Below are positions 41,327 to 49,676 of a stretch of DNA of 64,000 nt, piece after piece. The stretch is taken from the NCBI GenBank assembly GCA_910579575.1, contig CAJTUM010000001.1:176132-240131 (forward strand). The letters run 5' to 3'. Each line of letters starts with the position of its first letter. The first letter of the stretch is position 1. The position numbers and the translations under genes are program-made. The notes below the pieces were generated by a model. The model had not been told where the DNA came from. It did no database searches and saw only the letters and a program-made list of their open reading frames with translations. The stretch comes from an uncultured Eubacteriales bacterium. Its GTDB lineage: Bacteria > Bacillota > Clostridia > Oscillospirales > Butyricicoccaceae.

Positions 41327-41702
41327 CGGTTGTAACCTTCTTTTCTTGTGGTATAGTCAAAGCGTTTCAAAAGAAGGGAATGCTTCTCTTGAAATCTGCG
41401 GCGCATTTCGCCGCAGACGGCCGCAAAAGCGACCTTGCTTGGGACTTCATAGACAGCGCTTGGGCGCTTTGCGCGCTCGGCGGCCATGGGCCCGCTGGAG
41501 GAAACATACAATTTGCGTTTTTCAGCCCCGCTGACGATATCCTGTGGAATTTTTGGCGAAGCGGCCCGTTCTGTATCGTTTGAAATAGACGGATCGCCTC
41601 CAAACGCCTATCATCAGAGGCGGAAGCCGGCGCTTCCTCACTATACCACGCCGCCGGGATTTTTTCAATCCGGCTCGGCGGCGGAAAACGGAGGAGAAGA
41701 AC
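41327..41702. other. Intergenic region between TauE and the TIGR04076 gene
   Basis: 376 nt without a credible gene. A perfect 9-bp stem TCTGCGGCG / CGCCGCAGA lies at 41395-41417. Short frames on both strands have no ribosome-binding site. The last 20 nt hold GGAGGAG for the next gene. Confidence 0.4.
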
Positions 41703-42038
41703 ATGAAAACAAAGGTCAAAATCACCGTGCTCAAGCGGGAATACTACCAGGACTTGGCGGACAAATATTTGGCGAACCCCCAAAAGGCCCCCTGCGCCCG
41801 GGTGGAAGAGGGGCAAACTTTTCTCGTCTCTCGGGAAAATTACGACAATTTTCCCTATGAAAACAAGTTTTGCCCCAGCGCTTGGAATGTCATTCGGGAC
41901 AAGGTCTACGCCGCCTTACAGGGAGGCCAGTTTTATTGGGACGGCTGGATGCGGGAACCGAAACAGAATATTGTGGTTTGCTGCGACGACGGCGTCCGGC
42001 CGGTGGTCTTTCTGCTGGAGCGGGCGGAGGAGGCGTAA
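41703..42038 (+). CDS. TIGR04076 family protein
   Basis: 111 residues. Family features: KVKITVLKREYYQDLADKY start, PCARVEEGQTFLV, FCPSAWNVIRDKVYA, and VVCCDDGVRPVVFLLER end with paired Cys. Function unknown; members are small cytosolic proteins of anaerobes. GGAGGAG precedes the ATG; a strong terminator follows. Confidence 0.88.
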   Translation: MKTKVKITVLKREYYQDLADKYLANPQKAPCARVEEGQTFLVSRENYDNFPYENKFCPSAWNVIRDKVYAALQGGQFYWDGWMREPKQNIVVCCDDGVRPVVFLLERAEEA

Positions 42039-42058
42039 TCTGCCTGCCTTGTTCCGCA

Positions 42059-42106
42059 GGAGCCGGGTTTTTTGCTTGTGCAAAAACCCGGCTCCTGTTT
42101 TGTTTT
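42059..42106 (+). terminator. Terminator after the TIGR04076 gene
   Basis: 14-bp stem GGAGCCGGGTTTTT / AAAAACCCGGCTCC, 9-nt loop, then TGTTTTGTTTT. Confidence 0.9.
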
Positions 42107-42128
42107 CCGGCAGGCGGGCAGGTTTTTC

Positions 42129-42157
42129 TTGAAAGGGGCGGGGGCGGCGGCTATAAT
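42129..42157 (+). promoter_or_regulatory. SigA promoter of the glutaminase gene
   Basis: TTGAAA (42129-42134), 17-nt all-GC spacer, TATAAT (42152-42157); leader about 52 nt. Confidence 0.8.
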
Positions 42158-42215
42158 GTGTTTCAGGGCGGGGCGAAAGGCCCGGTTCAGGCATAGAGCA
42201 GGAGGAAACCGCGTT

Positions 42216-43136
42216 ATGATGACACAACAGCATCTGGAAGATGTGACAGAGGCCAGCCGCTGGGCGGCGGACAAAGGGAAAGTGGCCTCCTATATTCCCA
42301 AACTGGCGGAAGCCGACCCCCATCAGCTGGGGGTTTACCTGATGGATTTGCAGGGCCGGGGCGTGGGCGCCGGCGATTGGCACAAACGGGTCACCATACA
42401 GAGCATCGTCAAGGTGGCCATCTTTTTGCAGGCTTTGGCCGATTGCCCTCTGGACAAGCTGAACCAGAAAATCAGCCTCAACGCCACAGCCGGCGGCTTC
42501 AACTCCATTGTGGAGCTGGAGGAGCGCAACCACCACAAGCCGCTGAATCCCTTTATCAACAGCGGCGCCATCGCCTCGCTGTTTTTAGTAAACGGCGAGC
42601 CGGGAGAGCGCTTCGACCGGGTGATGGAGCTGGTGAAAAGCATGACCGCCGAGCAGCGGCTGGAGGTGGACGAAGACGTCTATCTCTCGGAAAAAGAGCA
42701 CGGCAGCCGCAACCGGGCCATCGCCTATTTTATGCAGAGCACCGGCATCATCGAAGGGGATGTGGAGCAGCTGTTGGACGAATATTTCCGCCTGTGCTCC
42801 CTTCAGGTGGATTGCCGGGATCTGGCCTGCGTGGGCGCTACACTGGCCAACGGCGGCGTGAACCCCGTGACCCGCCGGGCTTGCGCTCTGCGGCAGCACT
42901 GCCGGACGGCGCTGGCCGTTATGGTATCCTGCGGGATGTACGAGCAGTCCGGCGAATTTTTAGTGCAAACCGGCGTGCCTGCCAAAAGCGGCGTGGGCGG
43001 CGGCATTATGGCCTCCATCCCAGGGCGCATGGGCCTGGGCCTCATCGGCCCGGCGCTGAACGAGGCGGGCAACAGCAGCGGCGGTATCGAGCTGCTGACC
43101 CGGCTGGCGGACGAGCTGGACCTGAGTATTTTGTGA
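42216..43136 (+). CDS. glsA: Glutaminase
   Basis: 306 residues, normal length. Serine-dependent beta-lactamase fold: Ser63-x-x-Lys66 (QSIVKV), FNSI, NPFINSGAI, SRNRAIAYFM and KSGVGGGI. It hydrolyses glutamine to glutamate and ammonia, in acid resistance or nitrogen supply. ATG 42216 has AGGAGG about 10 nt upstream; the longer frame runs through the promoter and is rejected. Confidence 0.95.
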   Translation: MMTQQHLEDVTEASRWAADKGKVASYIPKLAEADPHQLGVYLMDLQGRGVGAGDWHKRVTIQSIVKVAIFLQALADCPLDKLNQKISLNATAGGFNSIVELEERNHHKPLNPFINSGAIASLFLVNGEPGERFDRVMELVKSMTAEQRLEVDEDVYLSEKEHGSRNRAIAYFMQSTGIIEGDVEQLLDEYFRLCSLQVDCRDLACVGATLANGGVNPVTRRACALRQHCRTALAVMVSCGMYEQSGEFLVQTGVPAKSGVGGGIMASIPGRMGLGLIGPALNEAGNSSGGIELLTRLADELDLSIL

Positions 43137-43155
43137 AAGACAGAGGTGAAAGAAG

Positions 43156-43599
43156 ATGAAACAATATACCCCGGCCATTGTGAACGAAATCAAGAAAAAG
43201 AGCTTCTTTTCCCTGAGCCGAAAATATGAAACCCGTTACTATGAGGGAATCCACAAGGAAAAAGAGCTGCGGATGCTCTGGATCGAGATGAACGCCATGG
43301 GAAAGGCGATGTGTTACCCCTGCGCCTTTTGGGAAGAAAAGGGGATGCAGGCTTTTCGAAGCGGGTTGAAACAGGAAAACCGGCAGATGATCCAGCGTTG
43401 GACGGAGCTGATCGGCCCGGAGCGCAAAGAAGAATTTTCGATTCGCCAGATGGAGGAACGGGAATTCAGCGAACTCTACAGCCAGGCCAAAAACCAAGCC
43501 GACCGTCAGGACGGGCTGAACGACCCCGCCGAAGACGAATGGACCGACGAAGAGCTGCTGGCCGACGATTCCCTGGACGACGGGGAAGAGGAGGAATAA
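43156..43599 (+). CDS. Unknown protein, partner of the Mrr-like nuclease gene
   Basis: 147 residues; basic N-terminus (KKKSFFSLSRKYETRYYEG), a middle with WIEMNAMGKAMCYPCAFWEE, and a very acidic C-terminal tail (DEWTDEELLADDSLDDGEEEE region). GAGGTGAAAG site at the ATG. It lies 19 nt after glsA and 4 nt before the nuclease gene. No family recognised. Confidence 0.65.
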   Translation: MKQYTPAIVNEIKKKSFFSLSRKYETRYYEGIHKEKELRMLWIEMNAMGKAMCYPCAFWEEKGMQAFRSGLKQENRQMIQRWTELIGPERKEEFSIRQMEEREFSELYSQAKNQADRQDGLNDPAEDEWTDEELLADDSLDDGEEEE

Positions 43600-43603
43600 C
43601 AGG

Positions 43604-44614
43604 ATGCCCAAGCGATATTGGCTGCATCGCGTCTCCCACGAATGGGAGGTTTCCTATTCTCTGCTGGAGCAGGGGCTGCTTTCCACCGGCTGGCCCAGCC
43701 TGATGGGGACAGGAGTGCTGGAGGCCGCCCTCCGGGGGGATAAAAACGCCTTTAAGAAAGCCACGGCGGGTTGGGGGCCGGGGCGCTGGGGCTTTTGGAA
43801 TTTCAGCCAGTTTCGGCCGGGGGACGTTGTGGCGGTTCCGCTGTTTGCAAAGGAATTTGCCATTTTAGAGGTTACGGGCCAGCCCTTTGAGATCACAGCG
43901 CTGGCGGGGCGGCGGTTTCAGGATAAAAACGACGTCCCCATCTTCGCGCGGGAAGACGGCTTGTGGGACGAGGCGGGTCAGTTTTGTGGATTGGGCTTTG
44001 CCGTAGAGGTTCGGCCTCTTCGGCCTTGGCCTCTGCCTAGGAACTTGGCCGACGCCCCCTTGCGCTCCCGGATGAAAATGCGCCAGACCAACGGAGATAT
44101 TACCGACCTGGCCGCCAGCGTGGAGCAGGCTTTGGCGGCGAAGGAGCCGGTCAGCTTTCAAGAGGCTCTTTTGGAAGCGGCGGCGCCCGCCCTGCTTCAG
44201 GTTGTAGAAAAGCGGCTGGACCCGGACAGCCTGGAAGAGCTGCTGCGCCGGTATATGCAAAAGCAAGGCGCTTCCCGGGCCTGGCGCCCCGCCAAAAACG
44301 AGGCGGGCAAAACGGAGGGAGCGGACGCCGACGTGATCGCCGAATTTGACGATTTGGGCGTTATTTTTTACATTCAGGTGAAAAAGCACCAGGGCGAAAC
44401 CGGCGATTGGGCTGTGCGACAGATAGCCGAATACCGGGCTCAAAAGGGGCGCAAGGAAGATTATACCTATATACCCTGGGTTGTGTCCACTGCGGATTTC
44501 AGCCGGGAGGCCGTCCAGACCGCCAAGGCCAAAGGCGTCCGCCTGATCGGCGGCCAGGAGCTGGCCCGGATGCTGCTGAACGTCGGCCTGGAGCGGCTTG
44601 ATCCAAGCCTTTGA
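43604..44614 (+). CDS. Mrr-like restriction endonuclease with N-terminal PUA/EVE-like domain
   Basis: 336 residues. The C-terminal part has the Mrr_cat nuclease core: Asp241/Asp243 region (ADADVIAEF), then Gln258-Val-Lys260 (IQVKKH), WVVSTADFSREAVQTA and VRLIGGQELARML. The N-terminal part (about 1-150; HRVSHEWEVSYSLLEQGLLSTGW, WNFSQFRPGDVVAVPL) resembles the ligand-binding beta-barrel seen in stand-alone Mrr-type proteins. No methyltransferase partner is adjacent, so a modification-dependent (type IV) nuclease is likely; the recognised mark is unknown. Confidence 0.75.
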   Translation: MPKRYWLHRVSHEWEVSYSLLEQGLLSTGWPSLMGTGVLEAALRGDKNAFKKATAGWGPGRWGFWNFSQFRPGDVVAVPLFAKEFAILEVTGQPFEITALAGRRFQDKNDVPIFAREDGLWDEAGQFCGLGFAVEVRPLRPWPLPRNLADAPLRSRMKMRQTNGDITDLAASVEQALAAKEPVSFQEALLEAAAPALLQVVEKRLDPDSLEELLRRYMQKQGASRAWRPAKNEAGKTEGADADVIAEFDDLGVIFYIQVKKHQGETGDWAVRQIAEYRAQKGRKEDYTYIPWVVSTADFSREAVQTAKAKGVRLIGGQELARMLLNVGLERLDPSL

Positions 44615-44657
44615 TTTGTGCGCCGGGCGCCGCGAAGCATTGAGAAATGAGGAAACG

Positions 44658-45470
44658 ATGAACGAACAATTGCAGGCGATAAAGGAACATTGGGATAAAA
44701 CGGCGGATTCTGCATGGTATCAGTCTTTGCGGACGGAAGAAAAAATTGCGGCCTTGATGGAAGAGCCGGCCCGGGCGTTTCATCCCGCAGTCTACCGGAT
44801 GATTCGCGAATTTGCGCCAGATTTGCGGGGCAAGAAGGCGCTTTTGCCCTCCAGCGGGGATAATCATGCCGCTTTTGCTTTGGCGCTGTTGGGAGCGGAG
44901 GCGGTTTCGGCGGATATCAGCGAGAGGCAGCTGGAGCGAGCCCGGTCGATTGCGGACCGATATGGCTGGAACATTCGCTTTGTGTGCGAAGACACTGCAA
45001 AGCTCTCCAGCCTGGAAAGCAATTCTTTTGATTTGATTTATACCTCCAACGGAACCGTGACTTGGATCGCCGATTTGGACGAAATGTACCGCAATTTTAA
45101 TCGGGCGCTCAAGCCGGGCGGGATTTCCATTTTATATGACGTTCATCCTTTTCAGCGCCCCTTTTCCGGGGAGCCATGGAAAGCGCCTGAAATTGTGAAA
45201 CCTTATGCGGAGACTCTGCCGCAGCGCCATTGGCGGGTACAGGATTTGATGAACGCCATGATTGGGGCGGGGCTTTCCATTCGGAGAGTAGAGGAGCTGG
45301 AGGCTGTGGACGCGGCTTTCTGGTTCCCCTATGAGCAGCTGCAAAAGCAGAATCCGGAGCAGTTGGAAAACGTCAACTGTTGGCGCCGCAACCCTATGGC
45401 TGCGCTGCCGGCATGGATCGCCATTGCGGCGGTTTCGGCCGGGGAGCCCCGGCGGGCCAAACCCGTGTGA
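44658..45470 (+). CDS. Class I SAM-dependent methyltransferase
   Basis: 270 residues. Motifs: KKALLPSSGDNHAAFALA (SAM loop in divergent form), VSADISERQLERA, FDLIYTSNG, LKPGGISILYDVHPF. ATG 44658 with GAGGA 6 nt upstream. Target unknown; relatives are small-molecule methyltransferases. The protein ends ...AVSAG then GEPRRAKPV, and those last residues come from GC-rich repeat D, so the natural C-terminus seems to have been replaced. Confidence 0.82.
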   Translation: MNEQLQAIKEHWDKTADSAWYQSLRTEEKIAALMEEPARAFHPAVYRMIREFAPDLRGKKALLPSSGDNHAAFALALLGAEAVSADISERQLERARSIADRYGWNIRFVCEDTAKLSSLESNSFDLIYTSNGTVTWIADLDEMYRNFNRALKPGGISILYDVHPFQRPFSGEPWKAPEIVKPYAETLPQRHWRVQDLMNAMIGAGLSIRRVEELEAVDAAFWFPYEQLQKQNPEQLENVNCWRRNPMAALPAWIAIAAVSAGEPRRAKPV

Positions 45471-45715
45471 GCGGAGGTGCGGACATGGGCCGCGCTGCCC
45501 GGGGTCGGAGCCATGCAATGCTCCGTTTTCGGACATAGGGGCGCAGGAGTTGGCCCGACTCAAACGGAGTACGGCAAACAGAACAGCGGCATAAGGAATC
45601 CCCCGCCAAAACGGCGGGGGATTTCTGCGCACGGACCCCGGCTTCGGGCACGAACGCCCATGAATCGGCCCAGCAGAAACGGAGTATTCCTGTCGGCGCC
45701 AGCCGACCTCTCCGA
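45441..45715 (+). repeat. GC-rich intergenic repeat, copy D
   Basis: It begins GGGGAGCCCCGGCGGGCC inside the methyltransferase 3' end and runs to the 3' end of the truncated aldo/keto reductase. Contains CGTGTGAGCGGAGG (as copy B), CAAACGGAGTACGGC (as copy C), an 11-bp terminator-like stem (45597-45623), CCATGAATCGG (as copy B) and GTCGGCGCCAGCCGAC. Both flanking genes are cut at its edges. Confidence 0.5.
45597..45627 (+). terminator. Terminator-like stem in repeat D
   Basis: AATCCCCCGCC / GGCGGGGGATT with a 5-nt loop, then TCTG; about 126 nt after the methyltransferase stop. Confidence 0.55.
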
Positions 45716-45835
45716 CTAATAGCCAAATTGCTCCTTGGCTTGCTCGCGGGTAAAACCATGGATATTGCTGGCGCCCAGACCGACGACGCTCAGCTTTTCG
45801 CCGCCGTGGGGTAAAATACGATATTCGATTGCCAC
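45716..45835 (-). pseudogene. N-terminal stub of an aldo/keto reductase gene
   Basis: GTG at 45835 with AGGAGGGG upstream, 39 codons to TAG. The translation AIEYRILPHGGEKLSVVGLG is the usual start of aldo/keto reductases, which are about 300 residues long; here the protein ends EQFGY at the edge of repeat D. The start signals are intact, so a peptide might still be made. Confidence 0.6.
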
Positions 45836-46067
45836 AAAAATCCCCTCCTAATCGTCTCGCTATCGTCTTGTTCCGCGTTCTGCTTCCGCCGGCTTGGGCC
45901 GGCTTGCAGCGTGTATTGGAAAATGATACTGCCTGGAACGGACTCTAAGTCAAGCGATTTTTGGAAAACCGGCAAACTGCCCAAAAAAACAGGCGCAGAT
46001 TTGGGCAGTTTCACGAGAGGGGACAAACCTCCGACGGGAAAATTTCACGAAAAATACGCAAAATCCC

Positions 46068-46096
46068 TTGACATTCTCCTTCGGATGGGGTATCCT
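46068..46096 (+). promoter_or_regulatory. Promoter of the S10 ribosomal operon
   Basis: TTGACA (46068-46073), 17-nt spacer, TATCCT (46091-46096). It predicts a start near 46103 and a leader of about 335 nt. Confidence 0.8.
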
Positions 46097-46102
46097 ATAA
46101 AA

Positions 46103-46436
46103 GCGCTTGAAAAAGGGGAGTCTATGCCCTGGCGCGGAAAATAATGCGATGAAGCTGGAGATTGCCGTCTTTGGCGGGTAACTTCGGTGGAGTATGTCCG
46201 ACAATCGGGCGGCTGGGAAACAAACGGCACGCGCGTTTCACAGAGCGGGAACTGTCTGCATGGGCAGGCAAGCCCTTCTGCGAAACCAACGGGTGCGGAA
46301 AACGCCGGAAGATTGCGCCTGTGCAGCCGGCTTCTTTCATGCCCAAAATGCGATACGCGCGGCGGCGTTGCAGGTTTCCCGCCGAACGCGGTCAACCAAA
46401 ATTTGATTACGTTCGCAATGCAAGGAGGAACACATA
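46103..46436 (+). promoter_or_regulatory. Long 5' leader of the S10 operon with short upstream ORFs
   Basis: No ordinary gene. A 6-codon ORF (46124-46144, MPWRGK) has an excellent GGGGAG site 5 nt upstream, and a 10-codon ORF follows at 46149-46181. The rest is moderately structured. In E. coli the S10 leader binds L4 to control the operon; a similar role is possible. Upstream, 45836-46067 holds no gene. Confidence 0.45.
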
Positions 46437-46748
46437 GTGGCAAAGACAGACAGAATCAGAATTCGCTTGAAAGCCTACGACCACCAGGTGATCGACCAGG
46501 CGGCAGAGAAAATTGTGGAAACAGCGAAGCGCACCGGCGTGGAGGTTTCCGGCCCCATTCCCCTGCCCACAGAAAAGGAAATCGTCACCATCCTGCGGGC
46601 CGTACACAAATATAAAGACAGCCGGGAACAATTTGAACGCCGGACCCACAAGCGTCTGATCGACATCCTGAAGCCCACCCAAAAGACCACCGAGGCGCTG
46701 ACCAACCTGGATCTGCCCGCCGGCGTGGAAATCGAAATCAAGCTGTAA
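46437..46748 (+). CDS. rpsJ: 30S ribosomal protein S10
   Basis: 103 residues, GTG start with AAGGAGG 8 nt upstream. Intact RIRLKAYDH start and GVEVSGPIPLPT loop; also the NusB partner in antitermination. First gene of the S10 operon. Confidence 0.98.
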   Translation: MAKTDRIRIRLKAYDHQVIDQAAEKIVETAKRTGVEVSGPIPLPTEKEIVTILRAVHKYKDSREQFERRTHKRLIDILKPTQKTTEALTNLDLPAGVEIEIKL

Positions 46749-46842
46749 ACCAAAAAGTCGCAACCCGAAAACCCGCGCAAGAGCGGGCGGGTCAAGTTGA
46801 GGGCGGACCCCTTCAACCAATAGCCTGTAAGGAGGAAATACA

Positions 46843-47475
46843 ATGCAGAAAGCCATTATTGGCAAAAAGGTCGGCATGACCCAGATCTTTGACGAAACGG
46901 GCAAAGTGATCCCTGTCACCGTCATTGAAGCCGGCCCCTGCACCGTAGTGCAGAAAAAGACGGTGGACAAAGAAGGCTTTGATTCCATCCAGCTGGGTTT
47001 TGCCGATATCGCGGAGAAAAAGCTGAGCAAGCCCGAGGCCGGCCACTTGAAAAAAGCCGGCGTGGGCATGAAAAAATATCTGAAAGAATTCCGGCTGGAC
47101 GATATCTCTTCTTATAATGTGGGCGATATTGTATATGCCGACGTGTTCGCCGAGGGCGATAAGGTGGACGTCACCGGCGTCAGCAAGGGCAAAGGGTACG
47201 CCGGCATCATCAAACGCTGGAACGCTCACTCCCAGGAACATACCCACGGCGTGGGCCCTGTGCACCGCTCCGTCGGCTCCATGGGCGCCAACACCGACCC
47301 CTCCCGGGTCTTCCCCGGCAAAAAGATGGCCGGACATCTGGGCGCCGAGCAGGTTACCATTCAAAACCTGGATATTGCCAAGGTGGATAAGGAACTGAAC
47401 CTGATCGCCATCCGCGGCGCTGTCCCCGGCCCCAAGGGCGGCATCGTGTTCATCAAGAACACGGTGAAGGCTTAA
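46843..47475 (+). CDS. rplC: 50S ribosomal protein L3
   Basis: 210 residues, family length. Binds 23S rRNA near the peptidyl-transferase centre; the KGKGYAGIIKRW and GSMGANTDPSRVFPGKKMAGHLG stretches are intact. A 94-nt gap with weak inverted repeats separates it from rpsJ. Confidence 0.98.
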   Translation: MQKAIIGKKVGMTQIFDETGKVIPVTVIEAGPCTVVQKKTVDKEGFDSIQLGFADIAEKKLSKPEAGHLKKAGVGMKKYLKEFRLDDISSYNVGDIVYADVFAEGDKVDVTGVSKGKGYAGIIKRWNAHSQEHTHGVGPVHRSVGSMGANTDPSRVFPGKKMAGHLGAEQVTIQNLDIAKVDKELNLIAIRGAVPGPKGGIVFIKNTVKA

Positions 47476-47500
47476 GGGCAGGGAAGGAGGAACAAACAAC

Positions 47501-48124
47501 ATGGCAAAAGTAAACGTTTACGATATGACCGGCAAGGTCGTGGGCGACATTGAGCTGAACGACGCCGTCTTCGGCATCGAGCCCAATACCGCCGTGATGC
47601 ACGAGGCTGTGAAAAACTACCTGGCCAACCAGCGGCAGGGCACCCAGAGCACCTTGACTCGGGCCGAGGTCCGGGGCGGCGGCCGCAAGCCTTGGCGCCA
47701 GAAGGGCACAGGCCGGGCTCGCCAGGGTTCTACCAGAGCTCCCCAGTGGACCCACGGCGGCATCGCGCTGGGCCCCAAGCCCCGGGATTACGGCTACCAT
47801 ATGAATAAAAAATCCAAGCAGCTGGCTATTCGCAGCGCTCTGTCCGCCAAGGCGGCCGCCGGCAATGTGATGGTCGTCGAAAACCTGGACCTGAGCGAAG
47901 TGAAGACCAAGAGCTTCGTCAAGTTTATGAACGACGCCGGCATCTCCGGCAAAGCGCTGGTGGTGACCCCTGAGGTTCGCCGCAACCTGGTGTTGTCCGC
48001 CCGCAACGTGCCCGGCGTCCGCACCACCGTGGCTTCCGTCATCAGCGTCTACGATATCTTGAAAGCCGACAAATTTGTGGTAGACAAAGCGGCGGTGGCC
48101 AAAATCGAGGAGGTATACGCATAA
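47501..48124 (+). CDS. rplD: 50S ribosomal protein L4
   Basis: 207 residues. The exit-tunnel loop (TRAEVRGGGRKPWRQKGTGRARQG) is intact, without obvious macrolide-resistance changes. Candidate autoregulator of the operon by analogy with E. coli. The stop overlaps the rplW start by 1 nt. Confidence 0.98.
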   Translation: MAKVNVYDMTGKVVGDIELNDAVFGIEPNTAVMHEAVKNYLANQRQGTQSTLTRAEVRGGGRKPWRQKGTGRARQGSTRAPQWTHGGIALGPKPRDYGYHMNKKSKQLAIRSALSAKAAAGNVMVVENLDLSEVKTKSFVKFMNDAGISGKALVVTPEVRRNLVLSARNVPGVRTTVASVISVYDILKADKFVVDKAAVAKIEEVYA

Positions 48125-48417
48125 TGAAAACTGCATACGACGTGATCCTCCGTCCGGTCATCACAGAAAAGAGCATGGCCGGCATTGCGGATAAGAAATA
48201 TGTCTTCGAGGTGGCCACAGGCTCCAATAAGGTGGAAATCCGCAAGGCTATCGAAGAGATTTTCAAAGTAAAGGTCCTGAGCGTCAACACGATCAACGTC
48301 CGGGGCAAGCAAAAGAGAATGGGCGTTCATACTGGTTATACCTCGAAAAAGAAAAAAGCCATTGTGCGTCTGACCGAAGATTCCAAGGGGATTGAAATCT
48401 TCGAGGGTATGTTCTAA
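48124..48417 (+). CDS. rplW: 50S ribosomal protein L23
   Basis: 97 residues. It lies at the exit of the tunnel and docks SRP and trigger factor; the VILRPVITEKSM start and GKQKRMG loop are standard. Overlaps rplD by 1 nt (TAATG); a 104-nt gap follows. Confidence 0.97.
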   Translation: MKTAYDVILRPVITEKSMAGIADKKYVFEVATGSNKVEIRKAIEEIFKVKVLSVNTINVRGKQKRMGVHTGYTSKKKKAIVRLTEDSKGIEIFEGMF

Positions 48418-48521
48418 AAAAGAGCTGCCTGGGCAAGCGCCCGAATGAAAGTATGCCGCGTAAGATTCTTTGAACAAAAGGGCCGCGGCGCAAAACAAAC
48501 GACGATAAGGAGTGAAACACA

Positions 48522-49355
48522 GTGGCTATCAAAACCTTCAACCCGACGACGCCGTCCAGAAGAAACATGACGGTGATCGATTACTCGGGCCTGAGCAAGG
48601 TTAAGCCGGAAAAAAGCCTGCTTGAGACTCTCAAGAAGAATTCCGGCCGCAACAGCTATGGCAGAATCACCGTTCGCCACCGGGGCGGCGGCAACAAAAA
48701 GAAATACCGCGTGATCGACTTCAAGCGGGATAAGATGGAAATGCCCGCCACAGTGCTGACCATCGAATACGACCCCAACCGCAGCGCCAACATCGCGCTG
48801 GTGGAATATGAGGATAAGGAGCGCCGCTATATCATTGCCCCCAACGGCCTGAACGTAGGCGACGTGGTTTATTCCTCCGCTTCGGCGGATATCAAGCCGG
48901 GCAACTGCCTGCCCATCGCCAATATCCCCCTGGGCACCGTGATCCACAACATTGAGCTGTATCCCGGCAGAGGCGCCCAGCTGGTGCGCAGCGCCGGCGG
49001 CGCCGCTCAGCTGATGGCCAAAGAGGGCGAGGCCGCTCAGGTCCGCCTGCCTTCCGGCGAAGTGCGGTATATCCGCATGAACTGCAAGGCCACCATCGGC
49101 CAGGTGGGCAATATCGATTATGAAAACGTGCAAATCGGCAAAGCAGGCCGCACCCGCCACAAGGGCTTCCGCCCCACTGTGCGCGGCTCTGTTATGAACC
49201 CCTGCGACCACCCCCACGGCGGCGGCGAAGGCAAGAGCCCCATTGGCCGGCCCAGCCCTGTCACCCCCTGGGGCAAGCCCACGATGGGTTATAAAACCCG
49301 CAAGACCAAAAACCGCACCGACAAACAGATTGTCCGCCGCCGCAACGGCAAATAA
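48522..49355 (+). CDS. rplB: 50S ribosomal protein L2
   Basis: 277 residues, GTG start with AAGGAGTG. The conserved C-terminal NPCDHPHGGGEGK loop with the key His near the peptidyl-transferase centre is intact. Confidence 0.98.
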   Translation: MAIKTFNPTTPSRRNMTVIDYSGLSKVKPEKSLLETLKKNSGRNSYGRITVRHRGGGNKKKYRVIDFKRDKMEMPATVLTIEYDPNRSANIALVEYEDKERRYIIAPNGLNVGDVVYSSASADIKPGNCLPIANIPLGTVIHNIELYPGRGAQLVRSAGGAAQLMAKEGEAAQVRLPSGEVRYIRMNCKATIGQVGNIDYENVQIGKAGRTRHKGFRPTVRGSVMNPCDHPHGGGEGKSPIGRPSPVTPWGKPTMGYKTRKTKNRTDKQIVRRRNGK

Positions 49356-49373
49356 TGAAAGGAGACACAACTC

Positions 49374-49655
49374 ATGGGCAGAAGCGTTAAGAAGGGCCCC
49401 TTTGTGGCTCCCGAGCTGATCAAAAGGGTCAATGAACTGAACAAGACTGGTGAAAAGAGAGTGCTGAAGACTTGGTCCCGCGCCTCCACTATCTTCCCTC
49501 AGTTCGTGGGACATACCATCGCCGTCCACGACGGCAGAAAACACGTCCCTGTCTATGTGACAGAGGATATGGTGGGCCATAAGCTGGGCGAATTTGCTCC
49601 CACCCGGACATACCGGGGCCATGCGGGCAGCAAGACGTCCAACAACGGCAAGTAA
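49374..49655 (+). CDS. rpsS: 30S ribosomal protein S19
   Basis: 93 residues. Head protein contacting S13 and the tRNAs; RSVKKGPFV start and GHKLGEFAPTRTYRGH end are typical. GAAAGGAG site. Confidence 0.98.
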   Translation: MGRSVKKGPFVAPELIKRVNELNKTGEKRVLKTWSRASTIFPQFVGHTIAVHDGRKHVPVYVTEDMVGHKLGEFAPTRTYRGHAGSKTSNNGK

Positions 49656-49676
49656 GCCTTAGGAGGAAAGAGACTG

